From NCBI GenBank assembly GCA_965248905.1, contig CBDFKS010000007.1:1798001-1862000 (forward strand): DNA of 64,000 nt, given 5' to 3'. A model generated the notes under the pieces. It saw only the letters and a program-made list of their open reading frames with translations, made no database searches and was not told the DNA's origin. Below, one piece after another: positions 25,283-34,542 of this stretch; positions within the stretch are counted from its first letter, which is position 1; every line of letters starts with the position of its first letter. Both the position numbers and the translations under genes were made by a program. This DNA comes from CBDFKS01 sp965248905 (GTDB lineage Bacteria; Chloroflexota; Dehalococcoidia; Lucifugimonadales; JAGWBF01).

Positions 25283-27364
25283 TTGCCGGGCAGATTAACT
25301 CGGCCGAAGCGGCTCCAAATGAGGCTGTTCTGTCCGATTTTCTTCCAACAGAGGACTGGGGAGCCGAATTCAACTCGGCCGAAGCGGCTAACCGCAGAAA
25401 TGCCAGCAGGGCCCAGTCCCGGTCCGTTGTCGCCTCCCTTGCCCATAACCTTTGGCGTCCGTCCGGATTGTTCGGAGTTATTTGAGTTTGATACCGATTC
25501 CCCGAATTTCGATGTATGCGATGATCCGACTTCGCAGGCTACGCCGGCAACACAGTTGTCAGCCTTTTACCACTACCCGGGTAATGTGCCCCCGGAGGAC
25601 GGCAATTTCATATATACAAATCTGATCATCAGCAGAATAGACCCCGCCGCAAGTAGGACATGGCCTCTACGGCTAGTAATCAGCCCACCTGTATTCAGCC
25701 GACCATTGGATGTCGATGTTACCCTAACTTGGAATGCCGCGGAAATAGCAACAATTCCCCAACCATTGACGAGGCGAGCCATCCTTCTCGACGGTGCAAC
25801 GGAACTTGCGGACTTAAGAGCTCAAACAACAGTCACTATTCCGTTTACACTGACTGACGCCGGTGCCTTGACGGTGGACCTTACAGTGCAGGTATCCGAA
25901 GGCCCTCAGCCCACCACCGCCGTCATCGACGCCCCCGCTACAGCCGATGAGGGAACCCAGGTGCTCTTCAGTGGGGCCAACTCAAAGCCCGGTACGGGTG
26001 AAACCATTACAGCCTATGACTGGGACTTCGGGGATTTGACACCCCATGTAATTACCCCTAATGACTCGGTGCTGCACACATACGGGCACGCCGGAGACTA
26101 TACCGTTGGATTAGTGGTCAGCGCGGATGGGCCAAGCAACGCCTTTGACACCCATGACATCACCATACTTAACGTGGCCCCCACCCTCTTCCTCCTCACA
26201 GCCGACATGTTATCCCTGTTCGAAGGCACCGCCATTACCATAACCGGCGACTTCACCGACCCCAGCTGGCTGGACGTGCATACCGGCGACCTGGACTGCG
26301 GCTCCCCTGACGCGATCCCCTTCGGTCCCTTCGTGGTCGAGGAACACGCGGAGCCTGATAGCACCGGCTCCATATTCGGCCAGTGCATATATGGCCATGC
26401 AGGTGTGTTCACCGTCACAATGACAGTAACCGATGACCTGGGCTCCGGCGACGCTGAACAGCTTGTGCTGAACGTAGCCAACGTTGCCCCTACTCTTTTC
26501 CCTCTAGACGTTGGACCATTACCCGCGCTGGAGGGCTCGACCCTGACCATCACCGGCGACTTCACCGACCCCAGCTGGCTCGACACCCACACCGCCACCG
26601 GAGACTGCGGAGACAACGGTACTATTGTAGGCGGCCCCACGGTGAACGAACAGCACACGCCCCCGCTTGGCACAGGTACTGTCACCATGCAGTGCTTCTA
26701 TAGCGACGATGGGACGCCCACGGTGGAAGTCATTGTCACAGACGATGTTGGAGACTCAGACACACAAGACAGGGCGTTAATCGTCGAAAACGTGGCGCCT
26801 ACCATTGACAACATCGCCGCCGTCCCCGACACCGTAAACGAGGGAAATTCGAGCACCATTACCGTCGACGCCACCGACCCTGCCGGGCCCAACGATCAGC
26901 TGCTGTATTCCTTCGACTGCAACGACGACGATATCTTTGAGGTAGCTCCTCAGACGGGCAATTCGACCATATGTTTTTTCCCGGACGGGTCGATCCACCG
27001 TGTTAATGTGGAGGTGGACGACCAGGACGGCGGCGTAACCCCAGGCTTCATAAACGTCAACGTGGACGACGTTCCACCAGCATTGGTAATCAGCGGAGAC
27101 AGCAGCACGGATGAGGGCAGCACCTACACCCTGAGCCTGGCCTCCACCGACGCGGGCGACGACACTATCCAAAATTGGACTATTACTTGGGGGGACGGCA
27201 ACGTAGATACGGTGTCCGGCGACGCGGTCACTGCCGACCATATTTATACCGACGGCCCGGACAACCACACCATTAGCGCCACGGCTAGCGACGAAGAAGG
27301 TGGTCCTTACCCGTCAAATTCCTTCAATATTCAAGTCAACAACGTAGCCCCCTACTATTACTAA
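25283..27364 (+). CDS. PKD-repeat surface protein; middle part of an interrupted gene
   Basis: The first 30 residues from TTG 25283 are basic and look like an out-of-frame reading of the damaged 5' end. Homology begins at GPLSPPLPITFGVRPDC, matching the C-terminal module of the previous protein (ELFEFDTDSPNFDVCDDP, VPPEDGNFIYTN). PKD-type repeats follow: AYDWDFGDLTPHVITPND, then two copies containing LTITGDFTDPSWLDTHTATG, then DPAGPNDQLLYSFDCNDDD. It ends NNVAPYYY because a CCCCC run near 27350 has one base too many. With four Cs the reading is NNVAPTITNVTPAPDTV and runs straight into the next segment. 25283-29528 would then be one frame of about 1,415 codons. Confidence 0.75.
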   Translation: MPGRLTRPKRLQMRLFCPIFFQQRTGEPNSTRPKRLTAEMPAGPSPGPLSPPLPITFGVRPDCSELFEFDTDSPNFDVCDDPTSQATPATQLSAFYHYPGNVPPEDGNFIYTNLIISRIDPAASRTWPLRLVISPPVFSRPLDVDVTLTWNAAEIATIPQPLTRRAILLDGATELADLRAQTTVTIPFTLTDAGALTVDLTVQVSEGPQPTTAVIDAPATADEGTQVLFSGANSKPGTGETITAYDWDFGDLTPHVITPNDSVLHTYGHAGDYTVGLVVSADGPSNAFDTHDITILNVAPTLFLLTADMLSLFEGTAITITGDFTDPSWLDVHTGDLDCGSPDAIPFGPFVVEEHAEPDSTGSIFGQCIYGHAGVFTVTMTVTDDLGSGDAEQLVLNVANVAPTLFPLDVGPLPALEGSTLTITGDFTDPSWLDTHTATGDCGDNGTIVGGPTVNEQHTPPLGTGTVTMQCFYSDDGTPTVEVIVTDDVGDSDTQDRALIVENVAPTIDNIAAVPDTVNEGNSSTITVDATDPAGPNDQLLYSFDCNDDDIFEVAPQTGNSTICFFPDGSIHRVNVEVDDQDGGVTPGFINVNVDDVPPALVISGDSSTDEGSTYTLSLASTDAGDDTIQNWTITWGDGNVDTVSGDAVTADHIYTDGPDNHTISATASDEEGGPYPSNSFNIQVNNVAPYYY

Positions 27365-27365
27365 C

Positions 27366-29528
27366 GTGACTCCCGCCCCCGATACCGTGAATGAGGGCAA
27401 TTCGAGCACCATCACAGTCGACGCCACCGATCCGGCCGGACCCGACGACCCGTTGCTCTATTCCTTCGACTGCGACAACAACCCGGTTACAGGCCCTGAT
27501 GGGTTCGAAGTCGGTCCTCAGATTGGCAATTCCGGTGATTGTTCTTTCCCCGACGACTCCGACCACGTAGTTAACGTGAAAGTGGACGACCAGGATGGGG
27601 GGGTTACTACCGGATCCACGACCGTGACTGTGAACAACGTGGCGCCTACCATCAACAGCGTAGTACCTTTCCCTGCGACCATTGACGAAAACGAGAGTAG
27701 CAACATTAGGGTGGTTGCCACCGATCCGGCTGGACTCAACGACCCACTGCTCTACTCCTTTGACTGTGATAACGATAACGTCTTCGAGGTGTTGCCGCAG
27801 TCGGGCGACAATACAGATTGTGACTTCCTCGACGATTCAGACCATCCCGTCAACGTTAAAGTGGACGATCAAGATGGTGGCGTTACTATCGGATCCGCAA
27901 CCGTCATAGTGAACAACGTTGCGCCGACGATAAACAGCATCGACCCCGATCCTCCGATCATAGATGAGGGTCAGACCAGTACGATCACTGTGACCGCCTC
28001 TGACCAGGGTCCCAACGACGTGCTCCTATACTCCATAGACTGTAATGGCGATGGCGACTTCGACGATCCGAGCTCGGGGGACATCAAAGACGACGCGTTT
28101 GATACATTCGCGATCTGTAAATTCCCAGACGACTCGATCCACAAGGTCAACGTGAAGGTTGACGACCAGGATGGTGGAATCACTAACGGATTCACCATAG
28201 TAACGGTAAACAACGTGCCACCCACAATCGTTAACGTTACTGGTGATCGCACTCGACTGCCAAGTGCCGGCGGAGATGTGGTCGTAACGGTCACCGCCGT
28301 CGACGACGGGGTCCTCGACGTGTTATCGTACTCCTATGACTGCGATGGGGACGACATCTTTGAGCTAGGCCCCCAGGCTGGAAACGTGGTGGCTACCTGT
28401 ACTTTGGCTGGAGGCTCCCCACCCGTCCGCAAGATCAACGTCAAGGTGGATGATGGTGATGGAGGCGAAGATACCGATAGCATAACGATTCTCGTTGGTG
28501 CGGCGGTGGACCTGGCCGTTCTGCCAGCGGACTCCACTCCAGCGGAAGGGGCCCCGTTCCCGCTGGCCCTACACGTAACCGCCGACACGCCCATTTCCAG
28601 ACTAGATGTGGTAATCAAGTTTGGGTGGCGCATACAAATTGATACAGGCGACATTACGCCAGGCCCGAACAATAAGATGAATGCCCCCGTATGCAACGTC
28701 ATCCCACCCGTGGGCACCACTGACGGGACCATAATCTGCAGTGCCACCACGGGCGATAAGGGTGTCACAGGAGACTTCGATGTTGCTATCTTCACGTTCA
28801 CCGCAGCGAACATAGGTCGAGCGGACGTGAACTTTGCGCCGGTGCCTGACACGGACGCCAAACTTGGCGGGGCCACTGTGCTGCGAGACACCTTCGATGC
28901 GCAGGTGAAGGTCGAGGGCCTTGTGGATGTGGAGATCAAGGTTGACCTTCAAGCGCCGGCCCCCAACGACACCGAAACCTTCCAGGTCAAGTTCTACGCC
29001 AGTGGTGACTTCCCCACGAGCACCGCTGATCAGCCTTGGCTGATATTCAATCAAGCACCGGTAAGAACCATCGACCTGGTTGTGGCGGCGGATGATTTCG
29101 GAGGCACCGAGTTCACGTTAGTTCTGACAGGAGCAAATCAGATAGACACGGACGTGTATGTCATTACTATCGGAACCAAACGTTCTGGAGACCTGAGAGA
29201 CACCTTGGTAAACTTGAAAGACGACGTTGACATAGACAGGCCGCCCATTGATCTGGAGGGTCAGCTAACGATCGATATGGGCGTGCTTCTGGAGGGCAAT
29301 GCCATCGACGGGCCCGGAGATCTGTCACCCGTCATCAACGCTCGTGACGCCAGCGTGCTGGTCGCGGCGTTCGGCACAAGTACTGCGGTCCTGTCTGCGG
29401 TGGTGGATGGAGATACCAAGAACTTCGATGCCCGTGTGGACCTTGACCGGGACGGCGACGTAGACCAGGACGACCTGGACATCCTGATCGGCAACTTCCT
29501 ACGGTTCTCACCAGTCATACTCAATTAG
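27366..29528 (+). CDS. PKD-repeat protein with C-terminal cohesin-like and dockerin-like domains; 3' part of interrupted gene
   Basis: 720 residues. Four or five further repeats of the NNVAPTINS, DEGQTSTITVTASD, DPLLYSFDCDNDNVFE type reach about residue 375. A cohesin-like domain then begins at VDLAVLPADSTPAEGAPFPL and includes RLDVVIKFGW and DVAIFTFTAANIG. A second beta-rich region follows. The C-terminus carries a dockerin-like pair, INARDASVLVAAFGTS and the canonical VDLDRDGDVDQDDLDILIGNF (DxDxDGxVxxxD). So the full protein would display both a binding face and a docking module. Extracellular. See the previous entry for the single-base break. Confidence 0.75.
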   Translation: MTPAPDTVNEGNSSTITVDATDPAGPDDPLLYSFDCDNNPVTGPDGFEVGPQIGNSGDCSFPDDSDHVVNVKVDDQDGGVTTGSTTVTVNNVAPTINSVVPFPATIDENESSNIRVVATDPAGLNDPLLYSFDCDNDNVFEVLPQSGDNTDCDFLDDSDHPVNVKVDDQDGGVTIGSATVIVNNVAPTINSIDPDPPIIDEGQTSTITVTASDQGPNDVLLYSIDCNGDGDFDDPSSGDIKDDAFDTFAICKFPDDSIHKVNVKVDDQDGGITNGFTIVTVNNVPPTIVNVTGDRTRLPSAGGDVVVTVTAVDDGVLDVLSYSYDCDGDDIFELGPQAGNVVATCTLAGGSPPVRKINVKVDDGDGGEDTDSITILVGAAVDLAVLPADSTPAEGAPFPLALHVTADTPISRLDVVIKFGWRIQIDTGDITPGPNNKMNAPVCNVIPPVGTTDGTIICSATTGDKGVTGDFDVAIFTFTAANIGRADVNFAPVPDTDAKLGGATVLRDTFDAQVKVEGLVDVEIKVDLQAPAPNDTETFQVKFYASGDFPTSTADQPWLIFNQAPVRTIDLVVAADDFGGTEFTLVLTGANQIDTDVYVITIGTKRSGDLRDTLVNLKDDVDIDRPPIDLEGQLTIDMGVLLEGNAIDGPGDLSPVINARDASVLVAAFGTSTAVLSAVVDGDTKNFDARVDLDRDGDVDQDDLDILIGNFLRFSPVILN

Positions 29529-29609
29529 CGGACCTTCCACGCATGTAGGCGGGGGAGCCACCGCAGTTGGAGCCGCTCCGTGATCTTTCGATTATCCGAG
29601 GTGGGAGGA

Positions 29610-29689
29610 AACTAACGCTCACGGTGAGCTACATTCTGAGCAAAGCCGAAGGGTTGTCGAACCATGACGGCGCCCTTCGACAGGCTCAG
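29610..29689. repeat. REP-like repeat interrupted by an IS insertion
   Basis: GTTGTCGAACCATGACGGC and CCCTTCGACAGGCTCAG form a repeat of the same family as 981-1050. Its right part continues after the IS at 31252 as CTCAGGGAGAGC. Confidence 0.6.
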
Positions 29690-31251
29690 AGCTTGTGAAT
29701 AAATTGGGTTATTAATATAACTTGTGGTGAGCTGGAATGGGGGATAATAGGTGGAACCAGATCTTAGGGGGAAGTGATGAGTGAAGGGACGTTGTTTGAG
29801 CTGCCGCCAGGAGAAGAGAGGGAGCCTAGGCCGTCGACGAGGCCGGAGGAGGCGCGGGTGCTGAGGCCGGTACGGGAGCAATTGCAGTGGGTAGCTCGAG
29901 ACCTGGAAGCTACGCTGCCCCAAGAGCACCCGGCGCGTGCCATCTGGGGCTTCTTGGAGGAGTTGGATCTGAGAGGATTCTATGGTTCCATCAAAGCGGT
30001 GCTGGACCGGCCTGGGCGCCCCACCACGGACCCCAAGGTACTGCTGGCGGTATGGTTGTTGGGAACGGTACAGGAAGTAGGTAGCGCCAGGAAACTGGCA
30101 CGCCTGTGTGAAGAGCACGATGCTTACCGCTGGCTGTGTGGTGGAGTCCCGATAAACTACCATATGCTATCGGATTTCCGGGTGGCCCATCAGGCGTCGC
30201 TGGACGACCTGCTGACCCAAATTGTGGCCTCGCTGATGGCTGGCGGAGCAGTGAAGCTGGAACGGGTGGCCCAGGATGGGATGCGGGTTCGAGCCAGCGC
30301 GGGAGCGAGTTCCTTCCGGAGAGAGGAGCGGCTTAGGGAGTGCCTTAGGCTGGCCAGAGAACGGGTGGAACAGCTGGCCCGTGAGTGAGAGCACCCAGAC
30401 CCCGAGATAAGCCGGCGACAACGGCAGGCACGGGAGCGTGGGGCGCGGGAGCGTGTAGAACGAGTAAAGCAGGCCCTCGACTACATGCCTGAGGCGCAAG
30501 CCGCCAAGGAACGCCAACTGGAGAGCAAGGCCATTAAAGAGAGGGGTAAAGTGACTGCGCCTAGGACTTCGACCACGGACCCTGAGGCTCGGGTGATGAA
30601 AATGCCTGATGGTGGGTATCGGCCGGCCTATAACGTGGGCTTGGCCACTGACCAGTCCAAGGGAGTGATTATTGGAGTGAGGGTAACTGCCCAAGGCACG
30701 GATGCAGGGGAAGCGGTGCCCATGGAGAAGCAGGTAGTGAACCGGACGGGGAAGCAGCCCCAATCCTATCTGATGGATGGTGGATTTGCCATCAGCGATG
30801 GATATCACCTCCCTGGAGGGACGGGAGATCACCGTGTATGCTCCGATAAAGCTTCCCAGAACGAGACCGGAGGAGGAGCGCTATCAGCCTCGTTACGGTG
30901 ATACTCCAGAAGTAGTGCAATGGCGCCAGCGCATGAGTACCGACGAAGCCAAGGCGGTGTACCGGCAGAGAGGCGCCATCGCCGAATGGACCAACGCCCA
31001 GGTGCGCCAACATGGAGTATCCCAGTTCACGGTAAGAGGACTGGTTAAAGTCACCACAGTAATGCTGTTGGTGGCTGTGGCTCATAATCTGCTCCGGTGG
31101 GCAGCATTTATCAGGTAGCTGACATGAGCGTGATAATGACCAAGCTTGAAAACCAGCCTAGCCTAACTCAACTCCTCGTTGAACCAAACCATACGCCGCC
31201 AGCAAAACCGATGGAGTCCTTTTTAACCAGATAATCATAAACTCACAAGCT
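29690..31251 (+). mobile_element. IS1182-like insertion sequence, decayed
   Basis: Ends are AGCTTGTGAATAAATTGGGTTA on the left and, inverted on the right, AGCTTGTGAGTTTATGATT. The direct repeat CTCAG flanks both sides (29685-29689 and 31252-31256), a target-site duplication. The element carries one transposase gene that is broken. Confidence 0.75.
29774..31118 (+). pseudogene. IS1182-family transposase, nonsense- and frameshift-disrupted
   Basis: Reading frame 29774-30388 (ARAIWGFLEELDLRGFYGSI, TTDPKVLLAVWLLGTVQEVG, CGGVPINYHMLSDFRV) has the N-terminal DUF772-like domain of IS1182/IS5-type transposases. A TGA at 30386 stops it, but the same frame continues to 30901 (EARVMKMPDGGYRPAYNVGL). 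Near 30800 the frame shifts by one to the segment ending at 31118 (DITSLEGREITVYAPIK, YRQRGAIAEWTNAQVRQHG, TTVMLLVAVAHNLLRW), which holds the C-terminal DDE region. At least two lesions therefore separate the pieces. The element is probably immobile by itself. Confidence 0.85.
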
Positions 31252-31321
31252 CTCAGGGAGAGCAGATATAGACACCCATCAAAGATAATCGGAAGACCAA
31301 AACGACTGGTCACCAAAGCCC

Positions 31322-31350
31322 TTGCCAGCCGGCGAAAAATAGTTCATACT
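31322..31350 (+). promoter_or_regulatory. Candidate promoter of the 5S rRNA gene
   Basis: TTGCCA (31322-31327), 17-base spacer, CATACT (31345-31350), ending about 17 bases before the 5S start. Confidence 0.4.
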
Positions 31351-31367
31351 GGATACTGTAAAGAGTC

Positions 31368-31486
31368 CCTTGGTGGCTAGAGCGGGGTGGTCCCACCCGT
31401 TCCCATCCCGAACACGGCAGTGAAACGCCCCAGCGCTGACGATACTGCTCTGGCAACGGAGTGGGAAAATAGGCCGCCGCCTGGGG
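31368..31486 (+). rRNA. rrf: 5S ribosomal RNA
   Basis: The conserved 5S core is readable: CCCACCCGTTCCCATCCCGA, then ACACGGCAGTGAAACGCCCC, the loop E/helix IV region GATACTGCTCTGGCAACGGA, and the closing helix formed by CCTTGGTGGC with GCCGCCTGGG. No 16S or 23S gene lies beside it, so it is an unlinked 5S gene. Ends are accurate to a few bases. Confidence 0.93.
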
Positions 31487-31707
31487 GCTTTACAATCTAA
31501 TCTGAGTTTGTGACCGAACCCCCCTTTTAATTGCGTTATAGTGCCAGAAGGGACGGTTAACGCCAAAGGCAGACCTCAGGAAATCCCCGGACGATCCCTT
31601 CTAATCTCGCTGGTATTGTGATACATTGTCTTTGACCAAACACTTTGTTAAATAATTCACACACTAAAGAGTCATCGTAAAAGTCTATAACCAGGTGCTT
31701 CCTACCT

Positions 31708-31736
31708 TTACATTACCGCAGTAGACACCCTATAAT
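31708..31736 (+). promoter_or_regulatory. Candidate clpC promoter
   Basis: TTACAT (31708-31713), a 17-base spacer and a perfect TATAAT (31731-31736). This implies a leader of about 210 bases before clpC. Apart from this nothing else is recognised in 31490-31956. Confidence 0.5.
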
Positions 31737-31956
31737 ACTGGAGAGAAAACCTCCTCTGATCAACTTCAAGAACGCAGTATCAACGATCTACCGGCGTAGG
31801 GGATTCAGGGAGCAGTTCTTACGAGCGCTCCGAACAAGCTCCAGAGCAGACTGGTCTCTACGATACCAGTCGAACAAGCAGCTAATTCACTTGATGTGGC
31901 CTTGCCGGAGGGCAACGGAGTTCCCATTCACGGTGGCCAAATAGGGGGTACCAGAA

Positions 31957-34428
31957 ATGGGTAGTAGATTCGAAAAGTTTTCAGAACGGGCTCGAAGAGT
32001 ACTATCTCTAGCCCAAGAAGAAGCACAACGTTTTAATCATAACTATATCGGTACTGAGCACATTCTGCTGGGGCTCGTGCGAGAGACCGAAGGGGTTGCC
32101 GCCCGGGTTCTAGCGAATCTAGGCGTCGACCTGAACAAGGTCCGTTCCGCTGTCGAGTTCATAATTGGCCGAGGCGAGAGGCCGGCTCAGGGAGAGATCG
32201 GGCTAACTCCCAGGGCCAAGAAAGTGGTCGAGCTGGCCGTCGACGAGGCCCGCAGGATGAACCACACCTACATTGGCACGGAGCATCTGCTGATCGGATT
32301 GTTGCGGGAAGGCGAAGGCGTAGCCGCTGGCGTGCTCGAAAGCCTCGGGGTCACTTTGGACAAGGTACGCACCGAGACCCATCGCATTCTGAGTCAGAGT
32401 TCCCCATCATCCTCTGGCTACTCTTCTCGGTCTTCCACCACTCGTACTCCGACTCTAGACCAGTTGGGCATAGACCTGACGGCAGCCGCCAGGGCCAACA
32501 AGCTGGACCCGGTCATCGGCCGGAGTCAAGAGATACAGCGTGTAATTCAGATACTCAGCCGACGGACCAAGAACAACCCGGTTCTTATGGGAGAGCCAGG
32601 CGTAGGCAAGACGGCCATAGTGGAGGCGCTGGCACAGCGCATCGCGGGTGGCGACATTCCCGAGACCCTCCAAGGAAAGCGTCTTGTAACTCTTGATATG
32701 GGCGCGTTAGTGGCGGGCACCAAATATCGAGGTGAGTTCGAAGAGCGTCTGAAGAAAGTCATCGAGGAAATCAAAAGCTCGGGCAACTGCGTCCTCTTTA
32801 TCGACGAGATGCATACCATAGTCGGAGCTGGCGCCGCAGAGGGAGCTGTGGATGCTGCGAACATTCTGAAGCCCTCCCTGGCACGAGGCGAGCTACAGTG
32901 CATCGGCGCCACCACTATGGATGACTACAGAAAGCATGTCGAGCGAGACCCGGCCCTTGAGCGGAGATTCCAGCCGGTCTTGGTCGAAGAGCCCACGGTC
33001 GAAGAGACCACCGCGATTTTACAAGGCATAAAGAACCGCTATGAAGAGCACCATCGAGTGGACATCACAGACGAGGCTGTGGGCACCGCGGCAACCCTGT
33101 CAGCCCGCTTCATCGCTGACCGCTTCCTCCCGGACAAAGCGATCGACTTGATGGATGAAGCCGGCTCTCGTGTCCGACTCAGAAACAGTACCACGCCTCT
33201 CTCGGTCAAAGAGGTGTTAAAGGTACTGGAAAACGTGCGTAAAGAGAAAGACGAAGCCATCGAAGCTCAACAGTATGAGTACGCCGCTGAACTGCGGGAA
33301 AGAGAGCTTCGTTTAGTAGAGAAGATGGAATCCCTGGAACGGGAATGGCACGAGGAGCAGGGTAAAGAGCGCAGCACGGTGACCAGCGAAGATATTGCTG
33401 AAGTGGTCAGTATGTGGACAGGTATACCGGTAACGCGGCTGGCTTTGGAAGAAACTGAGCGCCTCCTACACATGGAACAGGACCTACACAAGCGCATCGT
33501 AGGTCAGGATGAAGCCATAGTAAGTATATCCAAAGCCGTGCGCCGCGCCAGGGCCGGCCTCAAAGATCAGAGGCACCCGATTGGCACGTTCATGTTCTTG
33601 GGGCCCACAGGTGTCGGAAAGACGGAGTTGGTACGGGCCCTTGCCGAGTTCATGTTTGGCAGCGAAGAGACTATGATTCGCCTCGACATGTCGGAGTTCC
33701 AGGAGAGGCACACGGTGGCCAGGCTTATTGGAGCGCCTCCAGGTTATATAGGATACGAAGAGGGCGGACAGCTCACAGAGACCGTGCGCCGCAAGTCATA
33801 CTGTGCCATCCTACTGGACGAGATCGAGAAAGCCCACCCAGAGGTGTTCAATATCCTGCTACAGATATTCGACGACGGCCACCTGAGCGATGCAAAGGGA
33901 AGAAGGGTGGACTTCCGCAACACCATCGTTGTGATGACCAGCAACTTGGGCTCCGACCTAATAAAGCGAGAGACGGCCATGGGCTTCTCGGTGAAAAGCG
34001 ATGAGGCCCAGACGGAGAAGCAGTCCTACGAGCGCATGAAGGATAAGGTTCTCAACGAAGTGAAACGTTTCTTCCGGCCCGAATTCCTCAACCGTATTGA
34101 CGCCACGGTCGTGTTCCATGCGCTGTCCAGGAGCCATATACTGTCTATAGTGGACCTGATGATGAACGAGGTGCGGAAAGAGCTGTCGGAGAAGAACGTC
34201 GGTTTGGAGGCAACTGAAGCAGCGAAGGAGTACCTGGCGGAGAAGGGATACGACCCCAACTTCGGAGCCAGACCGCTGCGCAGACTTATCCAGAACGAAG
34301 TGGAGGACAAGCTTTCGGAGGAGTTGCTTGGCGGACGGCTAAATAGCGGAGATGTCGCGACTCTAGACATCGAAAACGAAGAGATAGTAGTTCGCATCAA
34401 AGAGGTAGCCGCAGTTCCTTCAGTATAG
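31957..34428 (+). CDS. clpC: ATP-dependent Clp protease ATP-binding subunit ClpC
   Basis: 823 residues, full length. Two N-terminal Clp repeats (FSERARRVLSLAQEEAQRFN, and ARRMNHTYIGTEHLLIGLLR) bind adaptors and substrates. AAA+ module 1 has Walker A GEPGVGKT near residue 212 and the DEMHTI Walker B. The middle region carries the coiled segment KDEAIEAQQYEYAAELRERE, typical of ClpC rather than ClpA. AAA+ module 2 has GPTGVGKT near 549, LLDEIEKAHPEV and SNLGS. It unfolds proteins and feeds them to ClpP. GGGGG precedes ATG 31957. A strong hairpin follows the stop, so it is probably monocistronic, with radA downstream from its own start. Confidence 0.97.
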   Translation: MGSRFEKFSERARRVLSLAQEEAQRFNHNYIGTEHILLGLVRETEGVAARVLANLGVDLNKVRSAVEFIIGRGERPAQGEIGLTPRAKKVVELAVDEARRMNHTYIGTEHLLIGLLREGEGVAAGVLESLGVTLDKVRTETHRILSQSSPSSSGYSSRSSTTRTPTLDQLGIDLTAAARANKLDPVIGRSQEIQRVIQILSRRTKNNPVLMGEPGVGKTAIVEALAQRIAGGDIPETLQGKRLVTLDMGALVAGTKYRGEFEERLKKVIEEIKSSGNCVLFIDEMHTIVGAGAAEGAVDAANILKPSLARGELQCIGATTMDDYRKHVERDPALERRFQPVLVEEPTVEETTAILQGIKNRYEEHHRVDITDEAVGTAATLSARFIADRFLPDKAIDLMDEAGSRVRLRNSTTPLSVKEVLKVLENVRKEKDEAIEAQQYEYAAELRERELRLVEKMESLEREWHEEQGKERSTVTSEDIAEVVSMWTGIPVTRLALEETERLLHMEQDLHKRIVGQDEAIVSISKAVRRARAGLKDQRHPIGTFMFLGPTGVGKTELVRALAEFMFGSEETMIRLDMSEFQERHTVARLIGAPPGYIGYEEGGQLTETVRRKSYCAILLDEIEKAHPEVFNILLQIFDDGHLSDAKGRRVDFRNTIVVMTSNLGSDLIKRETAMGFSVKSDEAQTEKQSYERMKDKVLNEVKRFFRPEFLNRIDATVVFHALSRSHILSIVDLMMNEVRKELSEKNVGLEATEAAKEYLAEKGYDPNFGARPLRRLIQNEVEDKLSEELLGGRLNSGDVATLDIENEEIVVRIKEVAAVPSV

Positions 34429-34452
34429 TAGCTTAAGAGAAAGATCCCTCAG

Positions 34453-34480
34453 AGGAGGCTCCGGTTAGCCGGAGCCTCCT
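34453..34480 (+). terminator. Hairpin terminator after clpC
   Basis: AGGAGGCTCCGG and CCGGAGCCTCCT form a 12-bp perfect stem with a TTAG loop, 25 bases after the clpC stop. The T-tract is short. Confidence 0.6.
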
Positions 34481-34542
34481 TGTACTAGGCCTGAAATGAG
34501 TCTCCGTAGGGACAAGTAAAGTCCTCGCAAGGGTCAGTAGAG

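Noticed and set aside
28540..29054. Long minus-strand frames under the PKD genes
   Set aside because: Shadow frames of GC-biased repeats; no start sites or domain features.
30386..30388. TGA in the transposase as a possible Sec codon
   Set aside because: No Cys/redox motif around it, no suitable stem-loop noted, and the gene is also frameshifted. A simple nonsense mutation.
31630..31660. CtsR-like operator upstream of clpC
   Set aside because: TTTGACC followed by TTTGTTA, but the spacing is wrong and the second half is poor.
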